The position numbers were made by a program, and so were the translations under genes. A DNA stretch of 64,000 nt, taken from contig NZ_JAEK01000019.1 of the NCBI RefSeq assembly GCF_000518865.1, positions 22,313-86,312 of the forward strand, given 5' to 3'. Positions 1 through 8,553 of the stretch are shown piece after piece (positions within the stretch are counted from its first letter, which is position 1; every line of letters starts with the position of its first letter). Source of the stretch: Bacillus sp. J37 (lineage in GTDB: Bacteria; Bacillota; Bacilli; Bacillales; Bacillaceae). The notes under the pieces were generated by a model. That model ran no database searches and was not told the origin of the DNA. It worked only from the letters and a program-made list of their open reading frames with translations.

Positions 1-741
1 GAAATGGCACGAAATTATAAAATATTATGGATTCCAATTGTCTTTATTTTGCTAGGTGTCATGCAGCCGGTTAGTTCGTATTATATGCCGGAAATTTTGG
101 ACACTTTTGGCAGTCTTCCAGAAGGTACAATTCTTGAAATGCCTACTCCAACTGGGGCAGAAGTATTAATGACTGTTCTATCTAATTATGGGATGCTTGG
201 TGTACTTATTCTTGTTTTGAGTGCAATGGGTGTTGTTTCCGCAGAAAGACAGAGTGGAGTAGCAGGTATGGTCATGATGAAACCAGTTCCTTATTCCTCG
301 TATATATTATCGAAATGGGCCGGGCTACTTACAATTACACTCATTTCATTGTTTACCGGGTATATTGCTTCTTGGTATTATACGAGTTTACTCATTGAAA
401 CAGTCGCTTTTGAACGCATTTTTCAAAGTGTAGTGATCTACAGCATATGGTTAGTTTTTGTTGTTACATTGACGCTCTTTTTTAGTACAATAATGAAAGG
501 AAATGGCAGTATCGCTTTTGTTACAATTTTTGTGGTCTTTACCATTTCGACGGTTACATCCATTCTGGGAAAGTATATGAAATGGAGTCCGGCTACAATG
601 ACTGAGCACACGGGAGAGGTCTTGTTGTCAGGAGAACTAGATTCTAGCTTCTTGCCAGCTTTTATTACAACTATTGCTATTATCATCGTCGTTCTCATCT
701 CATCCATCGAAATCTTTAAGCAAAAAGAGCTATTGGAATAA
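1..741 (+). CDS. ABC-2 type transporter permease, 5' end outside window
   Basis: Integral membrane subunit of an ABC exporter of the ABC-2 class. The protein is hydrophobic, with about six membrane segments (near residues 8-28, 52-75, 98-125, 140-163, 168-190 and 215-238) and no ATP-binding motif, so the ATPase must be encoded elsewhere, probably just upstream. The reading frame stays open to base 1 (the first codon is GAA), and the methionine at base 4 has no ribosome binding site. Relatives carry an N-terminal amphipathic stretch before the MARNYKILWIP region, so I treat this as a fragment. The substrate cannot be told from the sequence. A terminator follows at 823-851. Confidence 0.8.
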   Translation, partial: EMARNYKILWIPIVFILLGVMQPVSSYYMPEILDTFGSLPEGTILEMPTPTGAEVLMTVLSNYGMLGVLILVLSAMGVVSAERQSGVAGMVMMKPVPYSSYILSKWAGLLTITLISLFTGYIASWYYTSLLIETVAFERIFQSVVIYSIWLVFVVTLTLFFSTIMKGNGSIAFVTIFVVFTISTVTSILGKYMKWSPATMTEHTGEVLLSGELDSSFLPAFITTIAIIIVVLISSIEIFKQKELLE

Positions 742-822
742 AAAAAGGTATCCTACAGTGTGTATTCTTATTTTTATAAAGTTGATGAAACACCTCACTT
801 AAACTTTAGGGGACAATAGTGA

Positions 823-851
823 AAAAAGCAGTGGAGTATCCGCTGCTTTTT
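823..851 (+). terminator. Terminator after ABC permease
   Basis: A 13-bp stem (823-835 with 839-851, one G-U pair) around a 3-base loop, ending in a run of five T. It has the form of a rho-independent terminator for the permease transcript. Confidence 0.75.
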
Positions 852-925
852 CCGTTATTAAAAAATATTTTCTATAAAATTCTTTTCTAATGCTTCCGCT
901 TAACTGAAGTATACTTAGGAAAGGA

Positions 926-970
926 ATACCCTCAAGTCCCTATCGTGTGAGGACGAGGATATGAGGGTAG
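926..970 (+). ncRNA. Candidate structured RNA element
   Basis: Outer stem TACCCTCA (927-934) pairs with TGAGGGTA (962-969). Inside it GTCC (936-939) pairs with GGAC (951-954), leaving an asymmetric internal loop (GAGGATA). There is no T-run, so it is not a simple terminator. It matches no riboswitch class I can recall. No gene follows it on the plus strand, so it may be a stand-alone RNA or 3' UTR structure. Confidence 0.25.
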
Positions 971-1075
971 TTTACTACATACAATTCTTCTCTGTAATGA
1001 TATGGAGTCAGAAATTCGTAAACAGAGAAAGCTATATTTTTCTATTTTCATTCCTGATATCTCTCTTTGTTTCAT

Positions 1076-1807
1076 TTACATTGCAGGTTTAATGACCAAT
1101 TCACTTACATCGATATGAACAGGCTGTTCAAGTGCATAGACGATCGCCCGGGCAATAGCCGTAGCTGGCAGAGCGTTATGTCGGTATTCCTTCATGAATT
1201 CTCTAGCCTGGTTGTCGGTAATGCTCTCAGCTAGTTCTGATTCCGTTACTCCTGGCGATACAAGGGTCACACGGATCCCTAGGCCTGCAGTCTCTTGCCG
1301 CAATCCGTCCGTTAATGCACGTACGGCATATTTGGTCGCGCAGTAGACAGCTGCCGTCGGAGTCACTTCGTAGGCGCCGATGGATGCGATGTTGATGAAA
1401 TGTCCAAAACCTTGTTTTTTCATGACCGGAAGACCTGCGGCAATGCCATGGAGGACACCGCGTATGTTGACATCAATCATCCGATTCCATTCCTCAATTT
1501 TTAATGCTTCCAGCGAAGAGAGCGGCATCACCCCTGCATTGTTAATAATGGCGTCAACTCTTCCAAAACGACTTTGGGCTGCACCTATAATTGCCTGCAT
1601 CTGTTCTAGCTCTGTCACGTCGAGCTGTTGAATGACTACAGAACCGCCATCCCCTTGAATGTCAGATGCCAATGACTCTAGTCTTTCCACACGTCTTGCC
1701 CCGATCACAACATGAGCACCCAGGCTTGCGAGCTGTCGGGCAGTTGTTTCACCAATTCCGCTGCTTGCCCCTGTAATCACAACCACTTTTCCGTTAAGTT
1801 CAGACAT
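1076..1807 (-). CDS. Short-chain dehydrogenase/reductase (SDR)
   Basis: Cytosolic NAD(P)-dependent oxidoreductase of the classical SDR family, 243 residues, the usual length. The sequence shows the cofactor motif TGASSGIG near the N-terminus, NNAG in the middle, and the catalytic Ser plus YCATK (Tyr-x-x-x-Lys). An Arg-rich turn after the second strand (GARRVER) suggests NADP preference. The substrate is unknown. The start codon overlaps the stop of the preceding small gene by one base (TAATG), so the two are translationally coupled. An AraC regulator is divergent from this pair and probably controls it. Confidence 0.88.
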   Translation of the reverse strand: MSELNGKVVVITGASSGIGETTARQLASLGAHVVIGARRVERLESLASDIQGDGGSVVIQQLDVTELEQMQAIIGAAQSRFGRVDAIINNAGVMPLSSLEALKIEEWNRMIDVNIRGVLHGIAAGLPVMKKQGFGHFINIASIGAYEVTPTAAVYCATKYAVRALTDGLRQETAGLGIRVTLVSPGVTESELAESITDNQAREFMKEYRHNALPATAIARAIVYALEQPVHIDVSELVIKPAM

Positions 1808-2076
1808 TATTCCTTGCTCCCTTCTTCCAGATATAGCACCATACCTGCATGGTAAAGAACCCCGTTGATAAAATCACCATTGGCAGTAAAGCCTGTATCA
1901 TCGACATATTCGATATGATTGTCTTTGACGATATAGCTGCCTTGATATGCGCTTTCGCGGTTGCCGCGGGCTTCATCGTATCGACCGTTTGGAAGCAGCT
2001 CGTGCCGAATATAGCCGTCCGCGGTCACCCACATCCCCACATAGGGATGTGGATTTTTTATAAGTTCTTTTTTCAT
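1807..2076 (-). CDS. Small Atu4866-domain protein
   Basis: An 89-residue soluble protein with the look of the Atu4866 domain family: N-terminal HPYVGMWVTADGYIRHEL, a YDEARG turn, and a C-terminal part rich in Gly and aromatic residues. Members form a small beta-barrel that may bind a hydrophobic ligand; function is not established. The open frame runs further upstream, but GAGGAG lies 9 bases before this ATG, which decides the start. It is first in a two-gene operon with the SDR, a pairing often seen next to AraC-type regulators. Confidence 0.75.
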   Translation of the reverse strand: MKKELIKNPHPYVGMWVTADGYIRHELLPNGRYDEARGNRESAYQGSYIVKDNHIEYVDDTGFTANGDFINGVLYHAGMVLYLEEGSKE

Positions 2077-2343
2077 TTTATAATCTCCTCTCATAATAAA
2101 AGATGGATGGCACTCAAATCTTGGCAGGATTGAAATGAAAATAAAGTGATCCAAAGAACGTAACAGAAAGTTGATCAAATCCATACCATCTAATTGAAGT
2201 GTCTGACCATAAACTCATTATGAACTTTTGCGCCAAAGAGAGGGTAGTCGAAAAATATACAATTGTTGCCTAATACTCCAATAAATTATAGTATAGTGAG
2301 CAAGAGATCCATAAATGTAACTGGAAAGGTGGAGGGATGGTTC

Positions 2344-3228
2344 ATGGAGCAAATTAAGGAATTAGCGGAGTTGATCGAGAGAAATGTAGCGGTGGATGGA
2401 ACGTATGACACGTCTATATCAGGATTGCGATTTGTTCGTACCACCCAGATTTCTGAACCAGTATACTCTGTTTATGAACCTTCCCTATGTGTTGTGGCCC
2501 AGGGATCAAAATTGGTCATGCTTGGGGAAGAAAGCTATCAGTACGATTCTGCCAGTTATCTGACTGCTTCCGTTCATTTGCCGATTACGGGACAGATCAT
2601 AAAGGCTTCGCCCGATAAGCCTTATTTATGCGTAAATTTGCAGCTTGATATGAACCAGATTTTTGAAGTCGTTCAGTCATCGAGTCAAGTAATTTCTAAT
2701 GACTCCCCGGGACGTGGTCTGGTAATCAGCCTAGTAAATGACTCGCTCCTTGAAGCGGTATTACGGCTTATTAGGCTACTTGAGACTCCACAGGATATAC
2801 CAATCCTTGCCGATGGTATCAAACGTGAAATCATTTACCGGATTCTACAGAATGACCGGAATGATTCCCTGAAGCATTTTGCACTTGTAGGAAGTCAGGC
2901 CCAACGGATTGCAAAGGTGATCGGGGTGTTAAACCGAGAATTTGCGCAGCCCTTAAAGGTAGACGAATTGGCGAAAGAAGCCAGAATGAGCTCTTCATCC
3001 TTCTACCATCATTTCAAGGAAGTCACGGGTATGAGCCCAATCCAGTTTCAGAAACAGCTTCGGTTGCAGGAAGCACGCCGATTGCTTTTAACGGAAAACC
3101 TGGAAGCGGCTGAGGCAGCGTTTCAGGTAGGTTATGAAAGTCCTTCTCATTTCAACCGGGAATATAGCCGTAAATTCGGCCTGTCCCCAATGAAAGACAT
3201 CCGGCGTCTGCGGGAAATCTTGTCATAA
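2344..3228 (+). CDS. AraC family transcriptional regulator (AraC_N type)
   Basis: A 294-residue DNA-binding regulator. Residues about 20-175 match the AraC N-terminal domain typified by YSVYEPSLCVVAQGSK, which is common in regulators of SDR and aldo-keto reductase genes. The last 100 residues hold two helix-turn-helix motifs (VDELAKEARMSSSSFYHHFK and AAFQVGYESPSHFNREYSRK). The start is set by GGAGG at 2331-2335, eight bases before ATG 2344; the longer open frame has no such site. It is divergent from the Atu4866-SDR pair, with about 270 bp between them for shared control. The signal is unknown. Confidence 0.87.
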   Translation: MEQIKELAELIERNVAVDGTYDTSISGLRFVRTTQISEPVYSVYEPSLCVVAQGSKLVMLGEESYQYDSASYLTASVHLPITGQIIKASPDKPYLCVNLQLDMNQIFEVVQSSSQVISNDSPGRGLVISLVNDSLLEAVLRLIRLLETPQDIPILADGIKREIIYRILQNDRNDSLKHFALVGSQAQRIAKVIGVLNREFAQPLKVDELAKEARMSSSSFYHHFKEVTGMSPIQFQKQLRLQEARRLLLTENLEAAEAAFQVGYESPSHFNREYSRKFGLSPMKDIRRLREILS

Positions 3229-3728
3229 AAGAAGATAGGTTATCGAGACTAGAATGGGTTATTCTATGTAAGTGGAATGGCATAGGATTAACGAATCCAA
3301 TGAGCTTAATAGAAAACTATTTTAATTGTAAAAAGAAAAAAGGCTTGGATACCTATTTAGAGATCTGTGAAAAATGATATACCATATTCAATCTTTCGAA
3401 ATTCTCCTCCTACTCGGGTTGAATTCGTTGTATTTTGTGGAAGAATTGAATGGAATCGTGACAGATTTCTAAGAAAAAGGAATAGTAGAAATAGACTTTG
3501 ACAGTGCTTGTAAAAGATTACTGCTGGCAAATAGTCTTTTTAGAACGAACAATTCAATAAAAGATATAAACATAAGTGGAATTGAGCACTTAACTAGAAA
3601 AGACATACATAAAGCAAAAATGATGAAAGTATCATTCTAGATGTAACTCCATGAGAACTTAATGAAGAGCATCCATTAATCCATTATTTTATGTAAATGG
3701 AACTAACAAAAGGGAGGTATTGCTTATA
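3229..3728. other. Long intergenic region with a possible coding remnant
   Basis: About 500 bases without an intact gene. A protein-like open frame without a start occupies 3473-3640 (separate entry). The rest is AT-rich with no clear terminator. Confidence 0.5.
3473..3640 (+). pseudogene. Possible C-terminal gene remnant
   Basis: An open frame of 55 codons with protein-like composition (contains DFDSACKRLLLANSLFR and IEHLTRKDIHKAK) that ends in TAG. It has no ATG, GTG or TTG near its 5' end and is preceded by an in-frame TAA. It reads like the tail of a decayed gene. I do not recognise the family. Confidence 0.25.
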
Positions 3729-4268
3729 ATGCAGTCAATTGATATACAAATGTTACCTTGTTACGCTAGTACCAATAAAGTGGGCATGGAGCATATTACG
3801 AACATAGTTAACCGTGTGTATGCGTCATCTGAGGAAGGTTTTTGGATGCACGGGGCAGTACGTACGACAGTGGCGGAAATGGCAGAGTTCACTATCTGTA
3901 ATGAGATTGCTGTAGCTCGATCAATGGGAGAAATTGTTGGATGTGTCCGTGTTCGACGGATTGACCAAGGAATAGGGGAATTCGGGATGTTAGCTGTTGA
4001 TGACGAATACCAAGGGACTGGCATTGGACGAGAGTTAATCCGCTTTGCTGAGCAGAAGTGTCAAAAAGAACAACTTCGTAAGATGCAACTGGAATTGTTA
4101 GTACCTCAGGAAGGTTCTCACCCGGCCAAAGAAATCCTGGAAAACTGGTATACTCGTATCGGCTATCAGCCAGTTCATACGGAAACCATCGATGCTTCAT
4201 TTCCGAAGTTGGCGGAAATGCTGGCTATCCCCAGCAAGTTTGTCGTTTTCCAAAAAGAATTAAGATAG
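3729..4268 (+). CDS. GNAT family N-acetyltransferase
   Basis: A 179-residue acetyl-CoA-dependent transferase. The acetyl-CoA-binding motif A is plain in the middle: LAVDDEYQGTGIGRELIRFA, with Gln-x-x-Gly-x-Gly. A late ENWYTRIGYQ matches the C-terminal part of the fold. The acceptor cannot be read from sequence. ATG 3729 is chosen because GGAGG at 3713-3717 is 11 bases upstream; the in-frame TTG at 3720 would be only 2 bases from it. It appears to be monocistronic. Confidence 0.83.
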   Translation: MQSIDIQMLPCYASTNKVGMEHITNIVNRVYASSEEGFWMHGAVRTTVAEMAEFTICNEIAVARSMGEIVGCVRVRRIDQGIGEFGMLAVDDEYQGTGIGRELIRFAEQKCQKEQLRKMQLELLVPQEGSHPAKEILENWYTRIGYQPVHTETIDASFPKLAEMLAIPSKFVVFQKELR

Positions 4269-4513
4269 AAGAAAAACTTAGATATAAGGGTCTCACCAAC
4301 AATTTGACGGAATAGCCACGCAATGAAACGTAAACAAACGGGTGCGATGTTAAAGATCTATTTTCTGGGTTGTATCGAGTGAGTTTTTTCTGCAAGGGGT
4401 AGTTGTTATCGAATAACTATCTTTAGCAATATAAGTGCGAATGTTCTGTAAGTACAATCAAGAAATAAAAAAGTGTATTTAGTAACAAGAGGACTAAAAG
4501 GGAGGTAATAAAT

Positions 4514-4660
4514 ATGATGAAATTGATGTTTATTCTCGCAGCTATCAGTATTCCTACTTTCGCTTATTTCGGGAAAGGTGCTACTGGAATTTTCATTTCT
4601 CTATTATTCATGTTTCTTGCAGCCTTTTTTAGTAAGCCAAGATTTAATAAGAAAGACTAA
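4514..4660 (+). CDS. Small membrane protein, 48 residues
   Basis: A short gene with a strong GGGAGG ribosome binding site at about 4499-4505, ATG at 4514 and TAA at 4658. The product has two hydrophobic segments (about residues 3-20 and 23-42) and a basic tail ending RFNKKD, so it is probably a two-span membrane peptide with both ends in the cytoplasm. No known family is recognised. The Shine-Dalgarno site and the composition make it more likely real than chance. Confidence 0.6.
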   Translation: MMKLMFILAAISIPTFAYFGKGATGIFISLLFMFLAAFFSKPRFNKKD

Positions 4661-4713
4661 TGATACTTCAGCAAAACCAGTTAATAGTAATTAATTGAGT
4701 TCTGTAACGAAGT

Positions 4714-4734
4714 CTTTTCTGGAACAAGGAAAAG
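4714..4734. repeat. Dispersed hairpin repeat, copy 1
   Basis: CTTTTC (4714-4719) pairs with GAAAAG (4729-4734) around a TGGAACAAG loop, followed by TGCTTATTTTAG. Related hairpins lie at 8669-8693 and 9462-9488, all with a TGGAACAA or TGAAACAA loop. Confidence 0.5.
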
Positions 4735-4819
4735 TGCTTATTTTAGTTTTGGGCCAGCCAGATTGTAGAGTAACTCTTTATTACGTAGTAGACTAAATAC
4801 TTTGCAGTAAATAAAAGAA

Positions 4820-4844
4820 CCGCCTTCTTCACATCGAAAGGCGG
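4820..4844 (-). terminator. Terminator of glycoside hydrolase gene
   Basis: On the minus strand CCGCCTT pairs with AAGGCGG around an 11-base loop and is followed by TTCTTTTATTT. It lies about 35 bases past the stop of the gene at 4878-6410. Confidence 0.75.
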
Positions 4845-4877
4845 ATTAGATATTGAGGCTTATTAGATGTTAATATC

Positions 4878-6410
4878 CTAACTCCTATGAACGACAAGAC
4901 GACCTAATTCCTCTGAGTGTGCAACCTTTACACAGTCAATATAAACGGCTAAACCTTTTCCCATGTTGTACTGAAGGCCGAGCTTATCATAAATGATTGT
5001 GATTTCTTTACCATGAGAATACAAACGGTCTAAACAGAAATATTCCCATTCTTCAGGAACGAGTGGGTTCACCACAAAGCTACCATCTTCTTTTACACGG
5101 AACCCGATGAGTCCGGTAATGATTAGATCGTTAAATGTAGAATGGTTGTAATCCTTCCCACGCTCGCGGCCACCCTTGTTTTCTGGCCAACCCCATTCCT
5201 CTAATATCCGTCGGGAAAGCCATTCACCTGTAAAAGGGTCAATGTTTTCGTCCAACCAGGATACCGACTTGCCGTCAGCATTTATACGGTAATGAGATTG
5301 CGCGTAAGTGCTTAATATGTTCCAGTAATCTTCTTTATTAATCACTTGCTGTTCGTAATCGTTTAATACGTTAGCCATTGCCGTTAACGTCTGAGATGTG
5401 GCGAATGGCCAAGACGGTCCATTCCACAGACATTCGTGTTCATAGGAAAACATGAACCTGGAATGACGTTGTTCTGCAGTTGTGGGCCCGTATGGAGCAT
5501 AGAAACCTTCAGTATCCAATAACTGTGTCCAGGCACGTTCGTAACCGGAGTCTGGAAGGTGGAAAGCCCAAGGGATATATCCAAGTTGCTCACGTACGTT
5601 ATAAGCGGGGTCCATCTTTTGGAAATCCCAATGTTTGACTATGTCATTTGAGCTTTTCAGTGGGATGACCTTGAAGAACTGCGCTTGCTCGTCCCATAGA
5701 TACTGTTGGACAAGCTGTTTTAACTGATTCGCCTTTTCCTTAAACCTTTTGTTTGACTCAACGTCCTCTGCAAGGCGTGCAATGTTGGAAATCGCCAATG
5801 CATCGGCGTACATATAGGCATTCAGAGTTGGCCTTAGACCAGAACCGCTAATGGATATCTCCATCGCATCACGGTCATCAATTGACCAGAATAAGCCACT
5901 TTCGTTCCGATTGCTTTTCTCCCATTTTGTGTAGTTGTCGATCATATCCGGCAGTAAATCAATTGCTAGCTGGAAGTCACCATCTACTTTGCAATAATTC
6001 CACACAGCATCTGCTATCCAACAGCTATAAGAGCGTAGACTTCCGTGTCCTTTAAACCAAAACAAGATATAATCCTTTAAAATGTCTTGACGGTTTCGCA
6101 ACCAGCGTCCTTCATTTAAATGATGTCCTACAGCACAGTTGATTGTGTTATGCTTGCCCGCCCAAGACACGGAGGGATGAAATTCAGTAATCACGAATCC
6201 GTCAGGAGTTAGCTTAATATGTTTTCGATACACCCACCAGCGAAAATAATAAGTCTCTTCCAGGTATGAATCAGGACAATGGAAAAGAGGAATCTGATCA
6301 CGAAGCCAGTCCCAGGCGGTGGCATTATCAACATGCTGGATAACAGTTTCTTCGTCGTGCTTGTTAAACGTTTCGAAATGTTTTTTGAAATTTTCTGGCG
6401 TTAACAACAT
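4878..6410 (-). CDS. Glycoside hydrolase with MGH1-like (alpha/alpha)6 barrel
   Basis: A 510-residue cytosolic protein (no signal peptide) with the features of the MGH1-like glycosidase domain related to GH63/GH37: many Trp/Tyr/Asp-rich helices, with GLFWSIDDRDAMEISISG and GLRPTLNAYMYADALAISN mid-protein, then WNGPSWPFATSQ and DYNHSTFNDLIITGLIGFR near the end, typical of inverting six-hairpin glycosidases. It probably cleaves an intracellular oligosaccharide or glycoside; the sugar cannot be named. It is divergent from an AraC-type regulator 166 bp away, with a perfect inverted repeat at 6477-6495 between them. A terminator follows at 4820-4844. Confidence 0.8.
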   Translation of the reverse strand: MLLTPENFKKHFETFNKHDEETVIQHVDNATAWDWLRDQIPLFHCPDSYLEETYYFRWWVYRKHIKLTPDGFVITEFHPSVSWAGKHNTINCAVGHHLNEGRWLRNRQDILKDYILFWFKGHGSLRSYSCWIADAVWNYCKVDGDFQLAIDLLPDMIDNYTKWEKSNRNESGLFWSIDDRDAMEISISGSGLRPTLNAYMYADALAISNIARLAEDVESNKRFKEKANQLKQLVQQYLWDEQAQFFKVIPLKSSNDIVKHWDFQKMDPAYNVREQLGYIPWAFHLPDSGYERAWTQLLDTEGFYAPYGPTTAEQRHSRFMFSYEHECLWNGPSWPFATSQTLTAMANVLNDYEQQVINKEDYWNILSTYAQSHYRINADGKSVSWLDENIDPFTGEWLSRRILEEWGWPENKGGRERGKDYNHSTFNDLIITGLIGFRVKEDGSFVVNPLVPEEWEYFCLDRLYSHGKEITIIYDKLGLQYNMGKGLAVYIDCVKVAHSEELGRLVVHRS

Positions 6411-6476
6411 ACAACCTCTACCTTTCTGCGTATCCTTTCAACTGAAAAGCATCAAAATAGTAACCTTATAAAATAG

Positions 6477-6495
6477 TATTATAACGTTTATAATA
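6477..6495. promoter_or_regulatory. Inverted repeat between glycosidase and AraC genes
   Basis: TATTATAA (6477-6484) and TTATAATA (6488-6495) form a perfect 8-bp inverted repeat around CGT. It sits 67 bases upstream of the glycosidase start and 81 bases upstream of the AraC start, the expected place for an operator or overlapping -10 elements. Confidence 0.4.
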
Positions 6496-6575
6496 AGTAG
6501 AAAATATAAGTGAATCCAACCTAAATATTATAAAATTCCACACAAATATAATCGGAACAGAGAGGGATGATCTAG

Positions 6576-7445
6576 ATTAGCACAACTAAACACCTTTCAA
6601 TCTTCTCACCACCATTGCCTTATTATTTGGAATGCGGAAAAGTGTCCTACTTACCGGGAGAACAGCATCCGGATCGAAATCGTATTGGTGTCTTTGATTT
6701 GCTGGTAGTCGTCAGCGGTAGAATTTATATAGGAGAAGAAGCTCAGCACTGGGAGGTTTCGCCGGGCCAAATGATCATATTGTGCCCGGATAAGTATCAT
6801 TACTCAGTAAAACCGTGTGATGTAGAGACTTGCTTTTATTGGCTACATTTTAAAGAGGCAGACCGACCGGAGGAGCAAAGCGCTCGTTCTTCTATATCGA
6901 ATTTCAGAGAGAAGGCCAAGTTGAGCAGGACAGAGTCATATCACATCATGCTACCTAAATATGAGGATTTGACTGAATCAACGCAGGTATACGCTTTAAT
7001 ACAACGGTTAATTGGTCTTTCTACCGAACATCGAAGTCAAGCGTTCTGGCAGGAACAACAATTGTTCGTCGATTTGCTGAAAATTATTGAGAATAAGCAA
7101 AAAGCAGAGGTTCTTTCGCCTTCCTTACAGCTTGCAGAGATGACTGAAGCATATATCAAAAGACACTATCGTTCACGAATAAGTAACAAAGATTTATCAA
7201 AGGCTTTGCATTTTCACTCAAATTATATTACCCGGTGTATGCAGGAGGTTTTTCATTGTACCCCAATGGCTTACCTACACCAATACCGACTGGACCAAGC
7301 CAAACTTCTTTTGATCAAGACAGACTGGACGATCACTAGAATTGCAGGTTATGTCGGATTTGAATACTCGCCGTATTTTTCAAGTTGCTTTAAGAAGCAA
7401 GAGGGAGTCTCACCATTACAGTTCCGTAAACAGTATGTAAAATAA
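6576..7445 (+). CDS. AraC family regulator with cupin-like sensor, possible ATT start
   Basis: A sugar-responsive type regulator: an N-terminal AraC-binding beta-barrel (PGEQHPDRNRIGVFDLLVVV, then SPGQMIILCPDKYHY) and two C-terminal helix-turn-helix motifs in the last 100 residues. The first usual start codon, TTG 6615, lacks a ribosome binding site, and homology-like sequence (SIFSPPLPYYLECG) extends upstream of it. GAGGG at 6562-6566 is nine bases before ATT 6576, directly after an in-frame TAG at 6573. I therefore propose ATT 6576, giving 289 residues; 6615 is the conservative alternative. It probably controls the divergent glycosidase. Confidence 0.8.
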   Translation: MSTTKHLSIFSPPLPYYLECGKVSYLPGEQHPDRNRIGVFDLLVVVSGRIYIGEEAQHWEVSPGQMIILCPDKYHYSVKPCDVETCFYWLHFKEADRPEEQSARSSISNFREKAKLSRTESYHIMLPKYEDLTESTQVYALIQRLIGLSTEHRSQAFWQEQQLFVDLLKIIENKQKAEVLSPSLQLAEMTEAYIKRHYRSRISNKDLSKALHFHSNYITRCMQEVFHCTPMAYLHQYRLDQAKLLLIKTDWTITRIAGYVGFEYSPYFSSCFKKQEGVSPLQFRKQYVK

Positions 7446-7854
7446 GAAAGATTTCAATGTAAAGTCAATATCTTGCTTCTAGCACTAATTAAGAATGTCC
7501 AACACCTAGAGAGCAGGTGTATGTTTGTGAAAAATGAACAGGGGGACACATTTCCTTACAAGTCGCAAAGCAGGAAGTAGGAGAAGGGCTGATTAGTAAT
7601 GACTTTATCCAAAACACGATATGAAAGCCCTCGTGTTGAGTTGAAGCGAGCATTAATTCTTGAAAAGGTAAAAATGCGACTATTGCATATGGACTAGATT
7701 GTTGAAAAAACTCTTTGGGCAGATGGGCGATAATCTGCAACATTTTAACTTTAGGATAATGTTCAACTAACTGGCATGCTACTTCAATAAAGCATTTGTA
7801 TTATACTAAAAAACACCAAGCTTATATAAAGTCTTTGAAAGAAAGGAAACACAG
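7446..7854. other. Intergenic region
   Basis: About 400 bases with no convincing gene. An 84-codon minus-strand frame is open here but has no ribosome binding site and an unnatural Cys/Phe/Ser-rich composition. I see no repeat or clear terminator. Confidence 0.5.
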
Positions 7855-8553
7855 ATGAAAAAGAAATTACTATTTATAGGAATTGGATTTTTGTTAATAG
7901 CACTTTTATTCGCAGGAACTTTTAAAATTACAAAATTAAGAACCTTTCAACTTTTTGGAGGGTTAACATACCAAGTTGAAACGGAAAACAAGGTTGTTGC
8001 TTTAACATTTGACGACGGTCCGACAAAGAATGTGGATCAGATTTTACCTTTATTAGATAAATACGAGGCAAAGGCTACTTTTTTTCTTATAGGAAATGAT
8101 ATTGAAAAATATCCTGCAGAAGCAAAAAAATTGGTAGAGGCAGGGCATCAAATTGGAAATCACACCTATTCACACAAAAGAATGGTTTTAAAATCTCCCG
8201 CTTTTATTAAAGAAGAAATTGAAAAAACTGATGAGTTGATTAGAAAGTCCGGATATAAGAGTGAAATTGACTTTCGACCTCCCTATGGGAAAAAATTTGT
8301 GGGATTACCTTATTATTTAAATAAGCACAACAGAGAAACGATTATGTGGTCTTTAGAACCGGATACATATTACACAAGTGCTGATGAAAAAGTAAAATAT
8401 GTGGTGGAGAACACTAAACCAGGATCGATAATCTTGCTGCATCCAATGTATGATCAAACAGGTGTGGAAATGCAAGCGATTGAAGATATTTTAAGAGAGC
8501 TTACGAACGAAGGGTATAAATTTGTGACTGTGGACGAGCTTCAAGAATTATGA
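7855..8553 (+). CDS. Membrane-anchored polysaccharide deacetylase (NodB family)
   Basis: A 232-residue extracytoplasmic enzyme that removes acetyl groups from a cell-wall or other polysaccharide. Residues 5-23 form a signal anchor. The NodB motifs follow in order: TFDDGPT (metal-binding Asp pair), NHTYSHKR (two metal-binding His), RPPYGK, WSLEPDTY and the late LLHPM with the catalytic His. All key residues are present, so it should be an active metal-dependent deacetylase. Bacillus relatives act on peptidoglycan or chitin oligomers; which applies is not evident. GAAAGGAAA precedes the ATG. It is monocistronic. Confidence 0.87.
   Translation: MKKKLLFIGIGFLLIALLFAGTFKITKLRTFQLFGGLTYQVETENKVVALTFDDGPTKNVDQILPLLDKYEAKATFFLIGNDIEKYPAEAKKLVEAGHQIGNHTYSHKRMVLKSPAFIKEEIEKTDELIRKSGYKSEIDFRPPYGKKFVGLPYYLNKHNRETIMWSLEPDTYYTSADEKVKYVVENTKPGSIILLHPMYDQTGVEMQAIEDILRELTNEGYKFVTVDELQEL

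Larger units (their letters stand above)
742..1075. other. Intergenic region between converging genes
   Basis: No gene is seen between the ABC permease end and the SDR stop. The region holds a terminator hairpin (823-851) and a second, more complex foldable element (926-970) that lacks a U-run. Confidence 0.6.

Noticed and set aside
7489..7743. 84-codon minus-strand open frame
   Set aside because: No ribosome binding site, unnatural composition and no family resemblance; probably chance in an intergenic region.
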